Notes under the pieces: generated by a model
What the model was told of the DNA's origin: nothing
Databases searched by the model: none
Seen by the model: only the letters and a program-made list of their open reading frames with translations
Shown here: piece after piece, positions 50,737-61,232 of the stretch
How positions within the stretch are numbered: the stretch's first letter is position 1
How the letters are laid out: each line of letters begins with the position of its first letter
Origin: Asparagopsis taxiformis
Lineage: Eukaryota; Rhodophyta; Florideophyceae; Bonnemaisoniales; Bonnemaisoniaceae
DNA length: 64,000 nt
Assembly: GCA_030407315.1 (NCBI GenBank)
Contig: JALQPE010000171.1
Coordinates: 1-64,000, forward strand
Reading direction: 5' to 3'
Translations under genes and position numbers: made by a program

Positions 50737-51801
50737 TCAGACATCCAATATGAGTCGGACGGTGTTAACCAAGGATCCGGCAATATCAAAGATTTTAGAT
50801 GTTTCATCGCCATGGCGATATTTGCAGACTTCGCCATACAGGTCAGAAGCAGCGTCAATTTCGACCTCAACTTCAAAACTATTGACAACTTCCTGAGTGA
50901 TGGCATGCTCCATAACGACAGAGGTTATATCCACACTGAGGTAATCAAACTTATATGAAATGCGGTCTTTGATGCGTTGCATTTCTGGGGCTGAGTTGCG
51001 TGGCAATTGGCAATCTTCTTCGGAACTAGCAGAATAACGAATATCTAAGTTGCTGCCAGGACAAAGCACGTTGAGATCTCCAAGGCGTTTCTTGGACTGG
51101 ATTCGCACAGTTTCATAAACCTCTCGACCATCCTGATCTTCACGCTTTTCCATGCTTTCCCTTATTCTCCCAGGCCAGTAGACGTCCTTCTCCCTTGTTC
51201 GCAGATACTGAACACAACCTACCTCCTGGCCGGCAGTGGCATCGACACGGTCATTAAGTACAGCATTAAGTCGCTTAAAAACATCCTCCCCCACGTCACT
51301 GAAAAACTTGGTGTCTTGGTTGGACTCTGGCCGAATGGGAGTCTCACACAGAACAGGCATTACATTTACTGCGCGGCATTCCTGTGACTTTTCAATGAGT
51401 GTTCCGACCTTGGCCTCGACCTCTACATTGGGCGACGTGACATGGTGCAAAATAAAATTAACAACATACCTTACGCGATCGTCCACCAGCGGCGGAACGC
51501 CCATTATTGTAATTGGCTCCACGACTTTCTCTACGATCCGCACCACCTCGCGCACCTTTTCTTGGGGAGCTGAACGGCTGCGCAAAACGTCTTCTGTTCG
51601 GCGCGACGGAGGGCTAGAGTTGGGTACATTATTCGAACGCGGTGAGGGGTATGGACGGGCTCGCTTGTGTGCGGAGCTCTCGCGCCATTCTAGGGGAGCG
51701 AGCGGTACGTCGAAGATTGGCGGACGGCGAGGGTTCAATAGCTTTGCTTCTTTGCTCAAGAAACCAGAGGATTGAGACGAAGCGAACGGATCGTAGGCCA
51801 T
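50737..51801 (-). CDS. mRNA capping enzyme triphosphatase subunit (Cet1/TTM type)
   Basis: 354 residues. It removes the gamma phosphate from the 5' end of nascent mRNA, the first step of capping. The metal-binding glutamates of the tunnel fold are visible: VEVEAK (E127, E129) in the first strand and FEVEVEID (E310, E312, E314) near the end. RISYKFDYLSVDIT and VYETVRIQSKKRLGDL fit inner strands. The first 85 residues are Pro/Ser/Arg-rich and probably dock the guanylyltransferase or polymerase II. Metazoa and land plants use a cysteine phosphatase instead, so this is the fungal/protist type. It is divergent from the CPSF160 gene (435 bp between starts). Confidence 0.85.
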   Translation of the reverse strand: MAYDPFASSQSSGFLSKEAKLLNPRRPPIFDVPLAPLEWRESSAHKRARPYPSPRSNNVPNSSPPSRRTEDVLRSRSAPQEKVREVVRIVEKVVEPITIMGVPPLVDDRVRYVVNFILHHVTSPNVEVEAKVGTLIEKSQECRAVNVMPVLCETPIRPESNQDTKFFSDVGEDVFKRLNAVLNDRVDATAGQEVGCVQYLRTREKDVYWPGRIRESMEKREDQDGREVYETVRIQSKKRLGDLNVLCPGSNLDIRYSASSEEDCQLPRNSAPEMQRIKDRISYKFDYLSVDITSVVMEHAITQEVVNSFEVEVEIDAASDLYGEVCKYRHGDETSKIFDIAGSLVNTVRLILDV

Positions 51802-52236
51802 AGTCGATACAGTTTGATTGTTCTAAACTGCAAGTTGCATGTTTCGTGTGCGCAAGATAGATTAACACGAAGAAATGAGCCGCTTTGTTGTCGAGCGGCA
51901 GTAAGACATGGTGCGAGAAGTGGGGAAGTAATAAACGTAGTGTCTGCAGAGATGGCAATAATCGTTCACCTTTCAAGCGCAAACCGACGTGATAGAAAGA
52001 TGTCGCGCCAGTAGATCAAAATGATGAATAGTTGTTTTTCCATTAAAATCATGGCGTTTCTACATGCGTGCAGCAGAGTAGTTTTTATTATGTACCACGC
52101 GCGTCCCTGCCAAGTCCGGATCACTCCGTTGCCGCTCAGTCGGTGAGACTACGTCTCAGGTGTCAACTTCAAACATACCTTCCCCGCTCGTGCCTCATGA
52201 ACTCATAGCTGCTTCCTCCCATACCGATAGAGTAGC
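51802..52236. promoter_or_regulatory. Shared divergent promoter region
   Basis: 435 bp between the start codons of the cap triphosphatase and CPSF160 genes. No TATA box is obvious. The arrangement suggests co-expression of the two mRNA end-processing genes. Confidence 0.4.
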
Positions 52237-55200
52237 ATGTACGGCGTGCTGCGCGAATTCCAGGCCCCCCTCGGCGTTACCCACGCCGTTCGTGGTCGTT
52301 TCGGTACTGGAAACAACGCCTGGGCCACCATATTTGCACGCAAGAACTCACTCGACCATTATGTTGTTCGCGCAAACGCACAAATGGCTCGTCTCGAGCT
52401 CTTACAGACCACTCATCTCGGAGCAAACATCATATCCCTTGCCGTGCTACGTCGCTCGGCCGCCGCTGGCGACCTGCTATGCATCGGCTTTGATCGCATG
52501 CATATCGCCGTCATGGCTTGGGATCGCAACATCCGCAATTGGACTACCGAGCAGCTCCTCGACCTGGGCTCTTTGCTCGGCACCAAATTCTGCTCCCCGT
52601 CGACCTTGACCCGCGCACTTGACCCTGATGACTATGGCCGAGCCCTTATTCGCGGAACTGTTGGAGAGGACAGCGAACCTCTCATTCGATCCGATCCTTC
52701 TGGACGCTGCATTGGTGTTCTTGCAAAGAAACAGAATATCATTTATATTGTCCCCGTGCATTCTGATGAGGAATCCTCGGCTCCTGGTGCCCGTGTGGTG
52801 AATCGTGGCGATGTCTTTCTTATTGATCTGCAGAGTGAATACGCAGCTGCTAACATAAAAGACTTTGAATTTCTCCAGGGTTCCTTCGAACCTAACATTA
52901 TTATCCTTCATGAGCCCAAACGCACCTGGTCAGGACGAGCAGCGATTCAGAAGAACACATGTTTTCTGCTTAACATTTCAGTAGACATCCGTCAAAAACG
53001 GCATTCCAAAACCTGGGCGATGGACCAATTGCCACATCATTGCGAAAGTCTGGAAGCTGTGCCCGAAACCGCTGGCGGTGGTGCGTTGGTGCTAGCTGCC
53101 GGTATCATCATGCAGGTTCGCCATGGTGCCTTTGTAGCGGGTTTATCACTAAATTGTTACGGCGATGCCTATACTTCAGAAGTGAAGGGAAAGTACGATA
53201 CCATTACAGCCTCCGACACTCTTGTCGAATGTGATGCCGCACATTGTCGATTCCTAGACGTCGAAGAAAATACTGATGACTCTTCAGCGGGAAGCGTGCA
53301 GTGCATCGCCCTGCTTTCATTAAAGGGGGGTGAACTTTATTTTCTTAACGTTGCCGTTGGTTCTAGAAAGGCTATCACCATGAAAAGAGCAGGCAGTACT
53401 GTCATTGCTTCAGAGATTGTCCCGATTAACGATCGCTTTTTCGTCCTTGCATCGCGACTGAGCGATTCACTCCTGGTCGAATATCAGAGAGTTGCCGAAG
53501 ATCCCTCAAAAGGCAAAGCCAAACAGCGAACCAGCCCAAAAGTAGCCAACACAGAAGCTAATGCGGATGCTCCCACAAAATCTAATCGCCGTAAGAAGCG
53601 GCGAAGAACAGCTGAAGAGGAAGCCGAATACGAAATGATTTATGGTGTGAAGCCTCCACAAGAATCTTCTGATGAAGATACTGATGACGAAGGCACAACC
53701 AAGCCCTCTGCCCTCGAACTAGAAGAAAAAGACGAGGGTACGCGCGGTGTATATGACGATGACGATGAACTCGGTTGGGTCTTCAATTCAGGCGGAGAGA
53801 ATGACTCTTCCAAAGCAGCAAGAACCGGAACAGGTAATTGGGCTTTGAAAGTGAAGGATACACTGACATGCTTTGGGCCGGGAGCAGATTTGGCAATAGG
53901 GCCGTCGCCCGAAGACCCGACGCGTTCAAAGTTGGATATGGTGATTGCGGGGGGTTATGCCAAGAACGGATGTCTTGCCGTTGTACATCAAAGTATTCGT
54001 CCAACTGCAAATACCGAATTCTCCCTACCGAGTTGCCGGGGAGTATGGACATTGATAGATCCAGCGGTCGCGAGACAGGAAAAGATGGACAGAGAAAATC
54101 GCAATGCCGCTGCAAGCCGTAGGAACGCAGGCCGAAGGGCAAGAAATACAAAGAAGCAAGCTGCTCGGAAGAGATATCTTGAAAATGGTATTCGAGATCT
54201 CCAGAGCATGCAAAAAGAGAAAGAAAACTTGCGCAAAGCCCAAGCCACTGCAAATACTTCGGCAGATACCCCAGAGGTTGCCAATGGGATACATCCGCTT
54301 GGTGAAGATGTCACCAACTCATCAAAAAGCGTAGAGAATGGCACACTCACCGATGCGGATAATGATCATAATATTAGAACAGATGAAGAGCTGTCTACCA
54401 ACACCCCACCAACTAAGAAGTTCAAATCCGATACAGATTCGCCAGACGACGAAACTGAGAGACCAGAAACAAGCGATATTGAAATTGAACAAAAGATATC
54501 TATGCTGGAAGCTGAAGCGGAGGCACAATTTCCCCTCGAACCGGAGGAAGAAATGGAAGAAGGAATAGCAGACGAAGGTTCTCTTCATGCATATATGCTG
54601 CTAAGCACCTCAGATGAAACATTTGTTTTGAGGGCTGGTACTGACCTTGAAAAAGTTCCTGACGGATCTGTGAAGTTTATATCTCACGAGAGAACGGTAG
54701 CAGCTGGGAATGTGTTCAGAAATCAAGGGATCGTCCAAGTCGTTCCCTCCGGAGTGAGAGTTCTCATGGATGGAAAGATTCAATGCGAATATAAAGTGGA
54801 AGGTGGAAATCGGATAGAGACCGCACAAGTCTCAGACCCACTTATCTTATTGCAGGCAGAAAACGGGCAATGTACAGTTCTAAATGTTACGGCAGAGCTG
54901 TGTAAAGACGAAGAGGTTAACGCACCTGAAAATCCTGCCACTTCGTCCCAAGTTATGGAAGATGTATTTGATGAGTATGGTATGCCACTACCTGGGAATA
55001 AGACGAGCTCCGTCCCTGCCGATGGAATAACTAAAGAGGGGAACAGCTCTACAATTACCCAAAATGGAGCAGAAAGCGGACGTGTTGAACAGAAAATCAG
55101 ATATCAGAACTTTTCCCTCGCTGTTATGTTCAAGTCCTCCGAGGTCCCTGGAAGCGAGGATTTGATCAGTTCTTCTTTTCTATACAAAGGACCTCTTTCA

Positions 55201-57834
55201 GTGGAAATATCCAACGACGGTATTCTAGCAAACAACGAGAAACAGTCAGATACCATTGAAGTTGCAGGAACTGTGAAAGAAGAAGAAACAATTCGTGAGG
55301 ACCCTAGTAGCACGGACGGGCCGGAATTGAAAGAAGGTCAACAAAGTCCTGTAGAGGGAACTCAAATTGATGATGAAGACCGCATGTTGTATGGGGATGA
55401 CCAAGAAAACGAAGAAGACATGATGCTTTATGGAAGTGGTGACACAGATGATGGCAATGCAAATGAAGAGACCACAGCTATGAATGGAAAGACTGGAAAG
55501 GAGAGTGATGCAACTTTAGATGCCACCCATCCCAAGAAAACTGAATCACATATTGTTGAACGCATCACACCTAGCTCTACTGTTCCTGAGAAAGGCGTTT
55601 TATCTTTGCCAAATCCGTCTACAGCAAGTATTGAACGTGGCCATCTACTAATTCTATGCAAAGCAAGTGGTTCCCTGCATATTAGATCTCCTTCTCTCAA
55701 GTACGCGCTTGTACTTGAATGTCCAACATTTTTTGCTGCACCCGCCATTGTGAAAGACAGTCCTCTCTCTGAAGATGATCGACAGAATATTCATCGCCCC
55801 CTGGCATCGGCGGATCTTCGTTGCCCAAATATTGCAATGATGGAGTTATCTGGTTCTGCTCTACTTCCTGGTTTATCAACACCAATTCTAATTGCGATGT
55901 CTTCCACTGGCATACCTATGGTTTATCGTGCTTTCATGTCACCTAAAATAGGGGGAAGTCATGCGCGATCAAGACTGACTCTTCATAGAATAACGGCGAG
56001 GGATAGAACGGCCCACCTTACCGCTCGACTAATCAATTGTGTGCAAAATCAGCGAACAACAAACTCTGAACAAGGGACAACGGGTTCAGAACATATCCCT
56101 CTCAGCCACTTCGAAAACATTGCTGGTAGGGCTGGTTTATTCGCTGGCGGTCCATGTCCCTTTTTCCTCTTCGCAGAGCGTGGATACCCAAGGATTCATG
56201 CTCTTTCCCATGCAAATACTACAGGAAAACCTACATCAAGAGAAGAGTACGATCGTGGACAAGGAGTGCTTGCCTTCTCCGAATTTCACAATGTCAAATG
56301 TCCGAGAGGTTTTGTTTCCGTTGGCGAAGATGGAACAGTACGAATAGGGCAGCTGCCTCCACCAAGCGCGATGAACTTTGACGCTCCCACGCCTATGAAG
56401 AAAATTTCTTTAAGATGTACGCCCCACAAAGTTGCATACCACGCTGGTTCGGCAACATATGGGGTTTTAGCTTCTATGCCTACCCTTACAACACGAGAAG
56501 AACGTTTGGCGAGGATTTTACAATCCCTAGAGAAGCATGATAAACGACATTACCAGCACACAGCAGCACAGGCCGAAGCAGAGGCTGGAGATGATCGAGC
56601 AAACAGAGTACCTCCGCTTTTCGAGGAGTTGCATGAGCTACGCGTCTATCGACCAGATACGTGGGAGTTGATTAAGAGCCATAAACTTCAAAAGGGAGAA
56701 GTAGGACTCGCCATTGCGAATATGAAGGTTGATGTTTATAAGCAAAAAACTGCTGCCTCAGGGGCTGACATTCCGAGCAGCAAGAAAGGAGATGATGGAA
56801 ACGAATCGGCATTTGCAGCATCTATGAAGATGAGGCCTAAGGACATGCTAGTAATCGGAACGGGGCATCTTAATGGAGAAGATGCAAGCAGTAGAGGTCG
56901 ACTTTTGTTCTTTGAAATTTCCCGGCAAGAAGTATATACAGAGGCAGGTGGTGTATATACAGCTTTCCAGTTGCAATTGATCGCTGAGAAGGAGCTTTTC
57001 TCACCGGTCACGGCAGTTGCCTCGATGGAAGGTTACGTTATCGCTGGTGTTGGTCCTCAAGTGAGCGTGTACAAACTGGTGGGAGACGAGATTGTCCACT
57101 TATCATTTGCGTTTGGCCAGCTTTACTGCACTTCTCTAGCTTCAATCAAGCAATACGTAGTAGCTGCTGACATGTGCAAATCTGTTTCTTTCATGTACTT
57201 TCGGGAAAGAAACAACTCTGTGAATTTTCTTGGAAAGGATTATGAACATGTGACATCATACGCGACGGAATTCTTGTTGGAAAACGAGAACATGAGCATC
57301 ATTGTGAGCGATGGGCGAGGAAATGTACAGTTAATGAATTACGCTCACGCCTCTGTGCCTGAATCGCGTGGTGGAAAGCGGCTTCTAATCAATGGAGGAA
57401 CACAGTTTGGATCAAGAATTAACAAGTTTGTTCGCACTCGGACACCAGACTTGGAAAACGAAGTTGAGAAATATGGGCCAAATAGCGCCGGTTCACATGC
57501 CCTGATGTTTGCTACACTGGACGGTGGAATAGGAGCACTAGTTGCAGTGAACGAGAGCGACTTCAAAAAGATGGAATCGCTGCGCTCAAAGCTGGTCACG
57601 CATCCCGGTGTCATCAGACATGCCGGTGTCAACCCTGAAGAAGAAACAGCATTTCGGCCTGAAGCAGGCTCGACAGTGCTTCTGGACCAACGCATGCTTG
57701 ACAGTCGAACGATTTACGACTTGTTTAGTGTAACACTAGTTGAAATGAGTATGGTCGCTCGAGATGTCGATAAGGGGCTGTCTAGTCTGGCCAAGACGTT
57801 GTTGAACCTTGATTCTGTTATTTCACGCTTCTAG
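52237..57834 (+). CDS. CPSF1: Cleavage and polyadenylation specificity factor subunit 1 (CPSF160/Cft1)
   Basis: 1,865 residues in one exon, against about 1,440 in animals and yeast. CPSF160 is the scaffold of the polyadenylation-signal recognition module. The N-terminal beta-propeller region shows MYGVLREFQAP, VVRANAQMARLELL and LLCIGFDRMHIAVMAWD. The C-terminal CPSF_A region begins near residue 1,465 (LFEELHELRVYRPDTWELI) and runs through VVAADMCKSVSFMYF, IIVSDGRGNVQLMNY, LMFATLDGGIGALVAV and LLDQRMLDSRTIYDLF. The extra length lies in acidic or basic low-complexity inserts at about 420-520, 615-780 and 890-1,110, between propeller blades. The inserts repeat a Y-G acidic theme (EMIYGV, RMLYGDD, MMLYGSG). 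Location: nucleus. Confidence 0.92.
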   Translation: MYGVLREFQAPLGVTHAVRGRFGTGNNAWATIFARKNSLDHYVVRANAQMARLELLQTTHLGANIISLAVLRRSAAAGDLLCIGFDRMHIAVMAWDRNIRNWTTEQLLDLGSLLGTKFCSPSTLTRALDPDDYGRALIRGTVGEDSEPLIRSDPSGRCIGVLAKKQNIIYIVPVHSDEESSAPGARVVNRGDVFLIDLQSEYAAANIKDFEFLQGSFEPNIIILHEPKRTWSGRAAIQKNTCFLLNISVDIRQKRHSKTWAMDQLPHHCESLEAVPETAGGGALVLAAGIIMQVRHGAFVAGLSLNCYGDAYTSEVKGKYDTITASDTLVECDAAHCRFLDVEENTDDSSAGSVQCIALLSLKGGELYFLNVAVGSRKAITMKRAGSTVIASEIVPINDRFFVLASRLSDSLLVEYQRVAEDPSKGKAKQRTSPKVANTEANADAPTKSNRRKKRRRTAEEEAEYEMIYGVKPPQESSDEDTDDEGTTKPSALELEEKDEGTRGVYDDDDELGWVFNSGGENDSSKAARTGTGNWALKVKDTLTCFGPGADLAIGPSPEDPTRSKLDMVIAGGYAKNGCLAVVHQSIRPTANTEFSLPSCRGVWTLIDPAVARQEKMDRENRNAAASRRNAGRRARNTKKQAARKRYLENGIRDLQSMQKEKENLRKAQATANTSADTPEVANGIHPLGEDVTNSSKSVENGTLTDADNDHNIRTDEELSTNTPPTKKFKSDTDSPDDETERPETSDIEIEQKISMLEAEAEAQFPLEPEEEMEEGIADEGSLHAYMLLSTSDETFVLRAGTDLEKVPDGSVKFISHERTVAAGNVFRNQGIVQVVPSGVRVLMDGKIQCEYKVEGGNRIETAQVSDPLILLQAENGQCTVLNVTAELCKDEEVNAPENPATSSQVMEDVFDEYGMPLPGNKTSSVPADGITKEGNSSTITQNGAESGRVEQKIRYQNFSLAVMFKSSEVPGSEDLISSSFLYKGPLSVEISNDGILANNEKQSDTIEVAGTVKEEETIREDPSSTDGPELKEGQQSPVEGTQIDDEDRMLYGDDQENEEDMMLYGSGDTDDGNANEETTAMNGKTGKESDATLDATHPKKTESHIVERITPSSTVPEKGVLSLPNPSTASIERGHLLILCKASGSLHIRSPSLKYALVLECPTFFAAPAIVKDSPLSEDDRQNIHRPLASADLRCPNIAMMELSGSALLPGLSTPILIAMSSTGIPMVYRAFMSPKIGGSHARSRLTLHRITARDRTAHLTARLINCVQNQRTTNSEQGTTGSEHIPLSHFENIAGRAGLFAGGPCPFFLFAERGYPRIHALSHANTTGKPTSREEYDRGQGVLAFSEFHNVKCPRGFVSVGEDGTVRIGQLPPPSAMNFDAPTPMKKISLRCTPHKVAYHAGSATYGVLASMPTLTTREERLARILQSLEKHDKRHYQHTAAQAEAEAGDDRANRVPPLFEELHELRVYRPDTWELIKSHKLQKGEVGLAIANMKVDVYKQKTAASGADIPSSKKGDDGNESAFAASMKMRPKDMLVIGTGHLNGEDASSRGRLLFFEISRQEVYTEAGGVYTAFQLQLIAEKELFSPVTAVASMEGYVIAGVGPQVSVYKLVGDEIVHLSFAFGQLYCTSLASIKQYVVAADMCKSVSFMYFRERNNSVNFLGKDYEHVTSYATEFLLENENMSIIVSDGRGNVQLMNYAHASVPESRGGKRLLINGGTQFGSRINKFVRTRTPDLENEVEKYGPNSAGSHALMFATLDGGIGALVAVNESDFKKMESLRSKLVTHPGVIRHAGVNPEEETAFRPEAGSTVLLDQRMLDSRTIYDLFSVTLVEMSMVARDVDKGLSSLAKTLLNLDSVISRF

Positions 57835-58765
57835 ATACCTTTGGGAAGTAAACATGTGACTTGATGTCTCGTTCAATGGTGAACCCTACACTCCATTGGA
57901 AATAGTGAACAAATTCCTGACATTTGAAGGACGTGTCTATAGTTCGTTTTGATGTCTGCGAAACAGGAATTGCAACGTGATGTCGTCTAGATGAAGCCTT
58001 TCTTTAGAGAGATGGTTGATAACAGCCATTGAAATTGTCAATGACATCGTTTTATTGACGGTTTGGTACTCTTGTTCGGTAGGGATGGAAAAACGAAATG
58101 AACAGGTTCTGAAACTGCGGAACCTATTTGGTCTATGTTTTTGTGCAGGGAAGGGATCAAAGTTTCATCATGTATCCCAGAAGATGGAAGGTCATCGTGG
58201 ACTTCTGTGATATTCAACACAGAGGAAACGTGTTACGCTGTGGTTGATGTACATGGAGAAATATCTGTGGCACGTCATGTTTTTGAGTGGGGCAGGAGTA
58301 AATTACGGGTACAATGAAGATGTGTTGATGGGCGAATTGGTATGGGAAAATTTCCGGTCCACCTTGATGCTGCACCATGTTACCCGAAATTGTTTACAGG
58401 TTTCAAAGGACGATGCAATCTATCGTTACGTTGCACATTTCACTTGCTGGCGGTCAGCAGGACACCGATTGGCATGACGTGGCGAGAATTAACGGGCTCA
58501 TACCAAATGAACGGTGGGCACGACAGGAATTGACGCAAAGTGTGACACGCGCAAGTCATAAAACAACTGCTCTATGACCGTTTCGCTGACACTATCATTT
58601 CGATTTCAAGTGAAATTTTCGTGGCCGATTCGCCATTCTTCCAACGCGCACCGCTGCTTTTAATTCGTTTGCAGAGCGCCGCCCCATCTGTCGTCTAGAT
58701 TATTGCACCCGTTCCATTCCGCAGCTCAGACAAGAGTCAGCCCATTTTGAAACTCAACTGCAAAG
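57835..58765. other. Intergenic, no gene recognised
   Basis: 930 bp between CPSF160 and the costars gene; short frames only, none with a motif. Confidence 0.5.
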
Positions 58766-59101
58766 ATGATGGACGTTCAGAAGGAAGTCTCGATGCTCGT
58801 AGAAGAAATCACCCGCCTGGGAGAGAAGCGGAACGACGGCAAAGTATGGTACGTTATTTGTACTTTCAACTCAATTCCAGTGTGCTACCATTGTACGCGC
58901 CCTAACCTCGTTCCATCCTTTACAATTTTGCTTCCGTGCAGTGTCAAATTTGTCAAGTTGATCGACGACGAGCGTTGCGGCAACCTGTTTGAGGCAATCA
59001 TCGGTACACTCAAGGCCGCCCGGAAGGCAAAGGTCGTTGACTTTGAAGGCGAGTTCCTTCTCAAGGGCGTTCATGACGATACTATTATCACTGTCATGTA
59101 A
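58766..59101 (+). CDS. Costars family protein (ABRACL-like), one intron
   Basis: Exon 1 58,766-58,848, intron 58,849-58,941 (93 nt, GTACGT...TGCAG), exon 2 58,942-59,101; 80 residues, the usual family length of about 80. It reads MDVQKEVSMLVEEITRLGE, then GKVCVKFVKLIDDERCGNLF, then EAIIGTLKAARKAKVV and LLKGVHDDTIIT, which matches ABRACL/costars along its whole length. The family influences actin dynamics and cell motility. The intron is a multiple of three and has no in-frame stop, so unspliced mRNA would give a 111-residue protein with a 31-residue insert. Confidence 0.93.
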   Translation: MMDVQKEVSMLVEEITRLGEKRNDGKVWYVICTFNSIPVCYHCTRPNLVPSFTILLPCSVKFVKLIDDERCGNLFEAIIGTLKAARKAKVVDFEGEFLLKGVHDDTIITVM

Positions 59102-59612
59102 TTTTGTAAATCACTGCGGGTCCTTTCCGTCTAATTGCAGTAACTTTTTGGTCTTCTAACTGTCCCGACTGTTGGTCGATTAGTCGGATATTATGTTGTC
59201 ACATTGTCGTTGCTGTACTCGATATAATTTTGTGCCCACGGTAAACTTGGCCAGCTTATTCCGTTCGATAGTACTGTATCCCAGATACCGAGTAGCTCAG
59301 TTCCCTGTCGTTGTCAGGGAGTCATTTGCTCACCATGTCAGCATCTTCCACCCGCCGCCGTTGGTTTCCGTTTCGAAAACGATACCGAAGGTGAGTAGGA
59401 GATATTTATCAGCTAGTCCACAAAAGATTCCTCCCTTGATGGAGATTCATACCTCTTGGGCTCATACGTGATCAATTTGGAAGGCGAGACATTGGGCAGG
59501 TCTGGAACCTTGTTGAATCGGTATTCCGATACCACAAGACGTGGAATCATTGTACATTTACATTTACTCGTACTTCCACAGACACAAAAACCGTTCGTCG
59601 TTTCATACGACT
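59102..59612. other. Intergenic, no gene recognised
   Basis: 510 bp between convergent genes; nothing recognised. Confidence 0.5.
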
Positions 59613-61232
59613 CTATTCAGATAGATGGACACGGTGCCATGAGTTATTTAACAAACCGCGTAGATTCCAGATAGCCTCTGGACTGTCCGGTTGCGTATTA
59701 TAGGCTGAATCGATTGCCTTACATACCAACTCAGCCTTTTCCGGTAACGGAAGAGTTGCAGACCATAATGTCCAATCGTAAACTTGATTACGTTCTGGTT
59801 CATATCCCTTATCTTTCAATTCAGCACCAGTCCAAGTTTTACCTCCATCAGCACTGACATCCACTCTGATAATTGCCTTCCCATCTCCCGACCATGCATA
59901 ACCACTTGCAGTAACTGTTCCCTCCTCCTCATCGATTTTATGAGCACAGATGGCGCTAACCACTGGCATTTCTTGGATGCTCGGTGCTGTCGAAAAATCG
60001 ACGTTATCCCAGTCAACATCTGGGGAGAAAGACCGATAGTCTTGCTTCTGCCAATGAGAATCAGACTCATTGTGGGACAAGACGACTTTTCCCAACCACT
60101 TGACATTTCTTGCGCCAACAACTCCGGGAATGACTGCTCGCACAGGATATCCGTGATCTCGGGGTAATTGCTGCCCATTCATTTCGTACGCTAGCAGTAC
60201 GTCGGGTACACGATCAACAATATCGAAAGGAATGCTCGCAGCATACACTGTTTCGGTCAATGGATCTGCGTCCAGGCCCTCGAAGCAGATGTGTTTGGCA
60301 TTAGATGGTGCGTTTACGTACTCGAGAACATCGCGAAGACGCACACCGCTCCATTCAGCATTACTGATTGCGCCGGCATCCCACTTTCCCCCTTTCACTT
60401 TCTTCACTGTGTTTAGCTCATTTCGGCGGTTTCCAGCACATTGGACAGTGGCAGCGACTGTGTATTTCTTAAACTTTGTCTTGAGATCGTCCAGGGATAA
60501 CGACGAAATAAGTTTGCCATCCATGTCGAGAATGTCGAGTGTATATTGTGCAGGGTCGATGAGCGGGACTGGCATATGATTTCTGACATAAAAGAGATCG
60601 TTTGGAGTAAGCTGTGTGGCAGCCATGAGCTGCGGATCGGGCTCGGCATTAAATGGAGTTTGTGATTGAACAATGAGCGCTGGATGACGCTGAGGTTCAT
60701 TGGCATAGGGACCTTCGGAGGACGTTGTCTGATTTGTAAGAGCATTATCACGGTTCCATTGGTCATCAGGAACAACATTTCCAATGCGATACTGCTCTAA
60801 AATCTCGAACACCCATTCGGCCTTGTGTTGTGCATAAAGAGCCCAGAAGGGCTCCAGAGGACCACCAGCTGCAAGCAGGATCTGATCTCCGCCGGGATGT
60901 GCTGACACGAAATCGGTAACGTCATAGACAGCGGATCCGAAGGTTACCCAGATAGTGTTGTCGTGGGGTGGCCCTTTGCCATTGTGCTTTCGAATTTCGG
61001 CAGCAGGAATTTTGGGGAGGCCAGGAATTTCGGCACCGGTTCGACGGGCTACTTGACTCCAGTTTGCATTTGGAAGGGAGGCGGAATCTGCAAATGCGTG
61101 CAGAGTGAGGGGCGTGCGTGCTGGACGCTGCGAATGTGGAACGACATTGTAGGTTGCAACGGCGGCAGCTGCGAAGATCGAGGTGCGACGGAGTGCATTA
61201 TAAAGGAGACGGTTTGTGGCTGAGGAAAACAT
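59613..61232 (-). CDS. SUOX: Sulfite oxidase with cytochrome b5 domain
   Basis: 539 residues. It oxidises sulfite to sulfate and passes electrons to cytochrome c. The N-terminal 70 residues (RLLYNALRRTSIFAAAAVATY) form a mitochondrial presequence; the cytochrome b5 heme domain lies at about 78-155 with VYDVTDFVSAHPGGDQ; the molybdopterin domain at about 200-400 has NDLFYVRNHMPVP and VAATVQCAGNRRNEL, where Cys265 is the molybdenum ligand; then GYPVRAVIPGVVGARNVKWL and the dimerisation domain with YAWSGDGKAIIRVDVSADGG. This is the animal-type layout; plant peroxisomal enzymes lack the heme domain. Confidence 0.95.
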   Translation of the reverse strand: MFSSATNRLLYNALRRTSIFAAAAVATYNVVPHSQRPARTPLTLHAFADSASLPNANWSQVARRTGAEIPGLPKIPAAEIRKHNGKGPPHDNTIWVTFGSAVYDVTDFVSAHPGGDQILLAAGGPLEPFWALYAQHKAEWVFEILEQYRIGNVVPDDQWNRDNALTNQTTSSEGPYANEPQRHPALIVQSQTPFNAEPDPQLMAATQLTPNDLFYVRNHMPVPLIDPAQYTLDILDMDGKLISSLSLDDLKTKFKKYTVAATVQCAGNRRNELNTVKKVKGGKWDAGAISNAEWSGVRLRDVLEYVNAPSNAKHICFEGLDADPLTETVYAASIPFDIVDRVPDVLLAYEMNGQQLPRDHGYPVRAVIPGVVGARNVKWLGKVVLSHNESDSHWQKQDYRSFSPDVDWDNVDFSTAPSIQEMPVVSAICAHKIDEEEGTVTASGYAWSGDGKAIIRVDVSADGGKTWTGAELKDKGYEPERNQVYDWTLWSATLPLPEKAELVCKAIDSAYNTQPDSPEAIWNLRGLLNNSWHRVHLSE

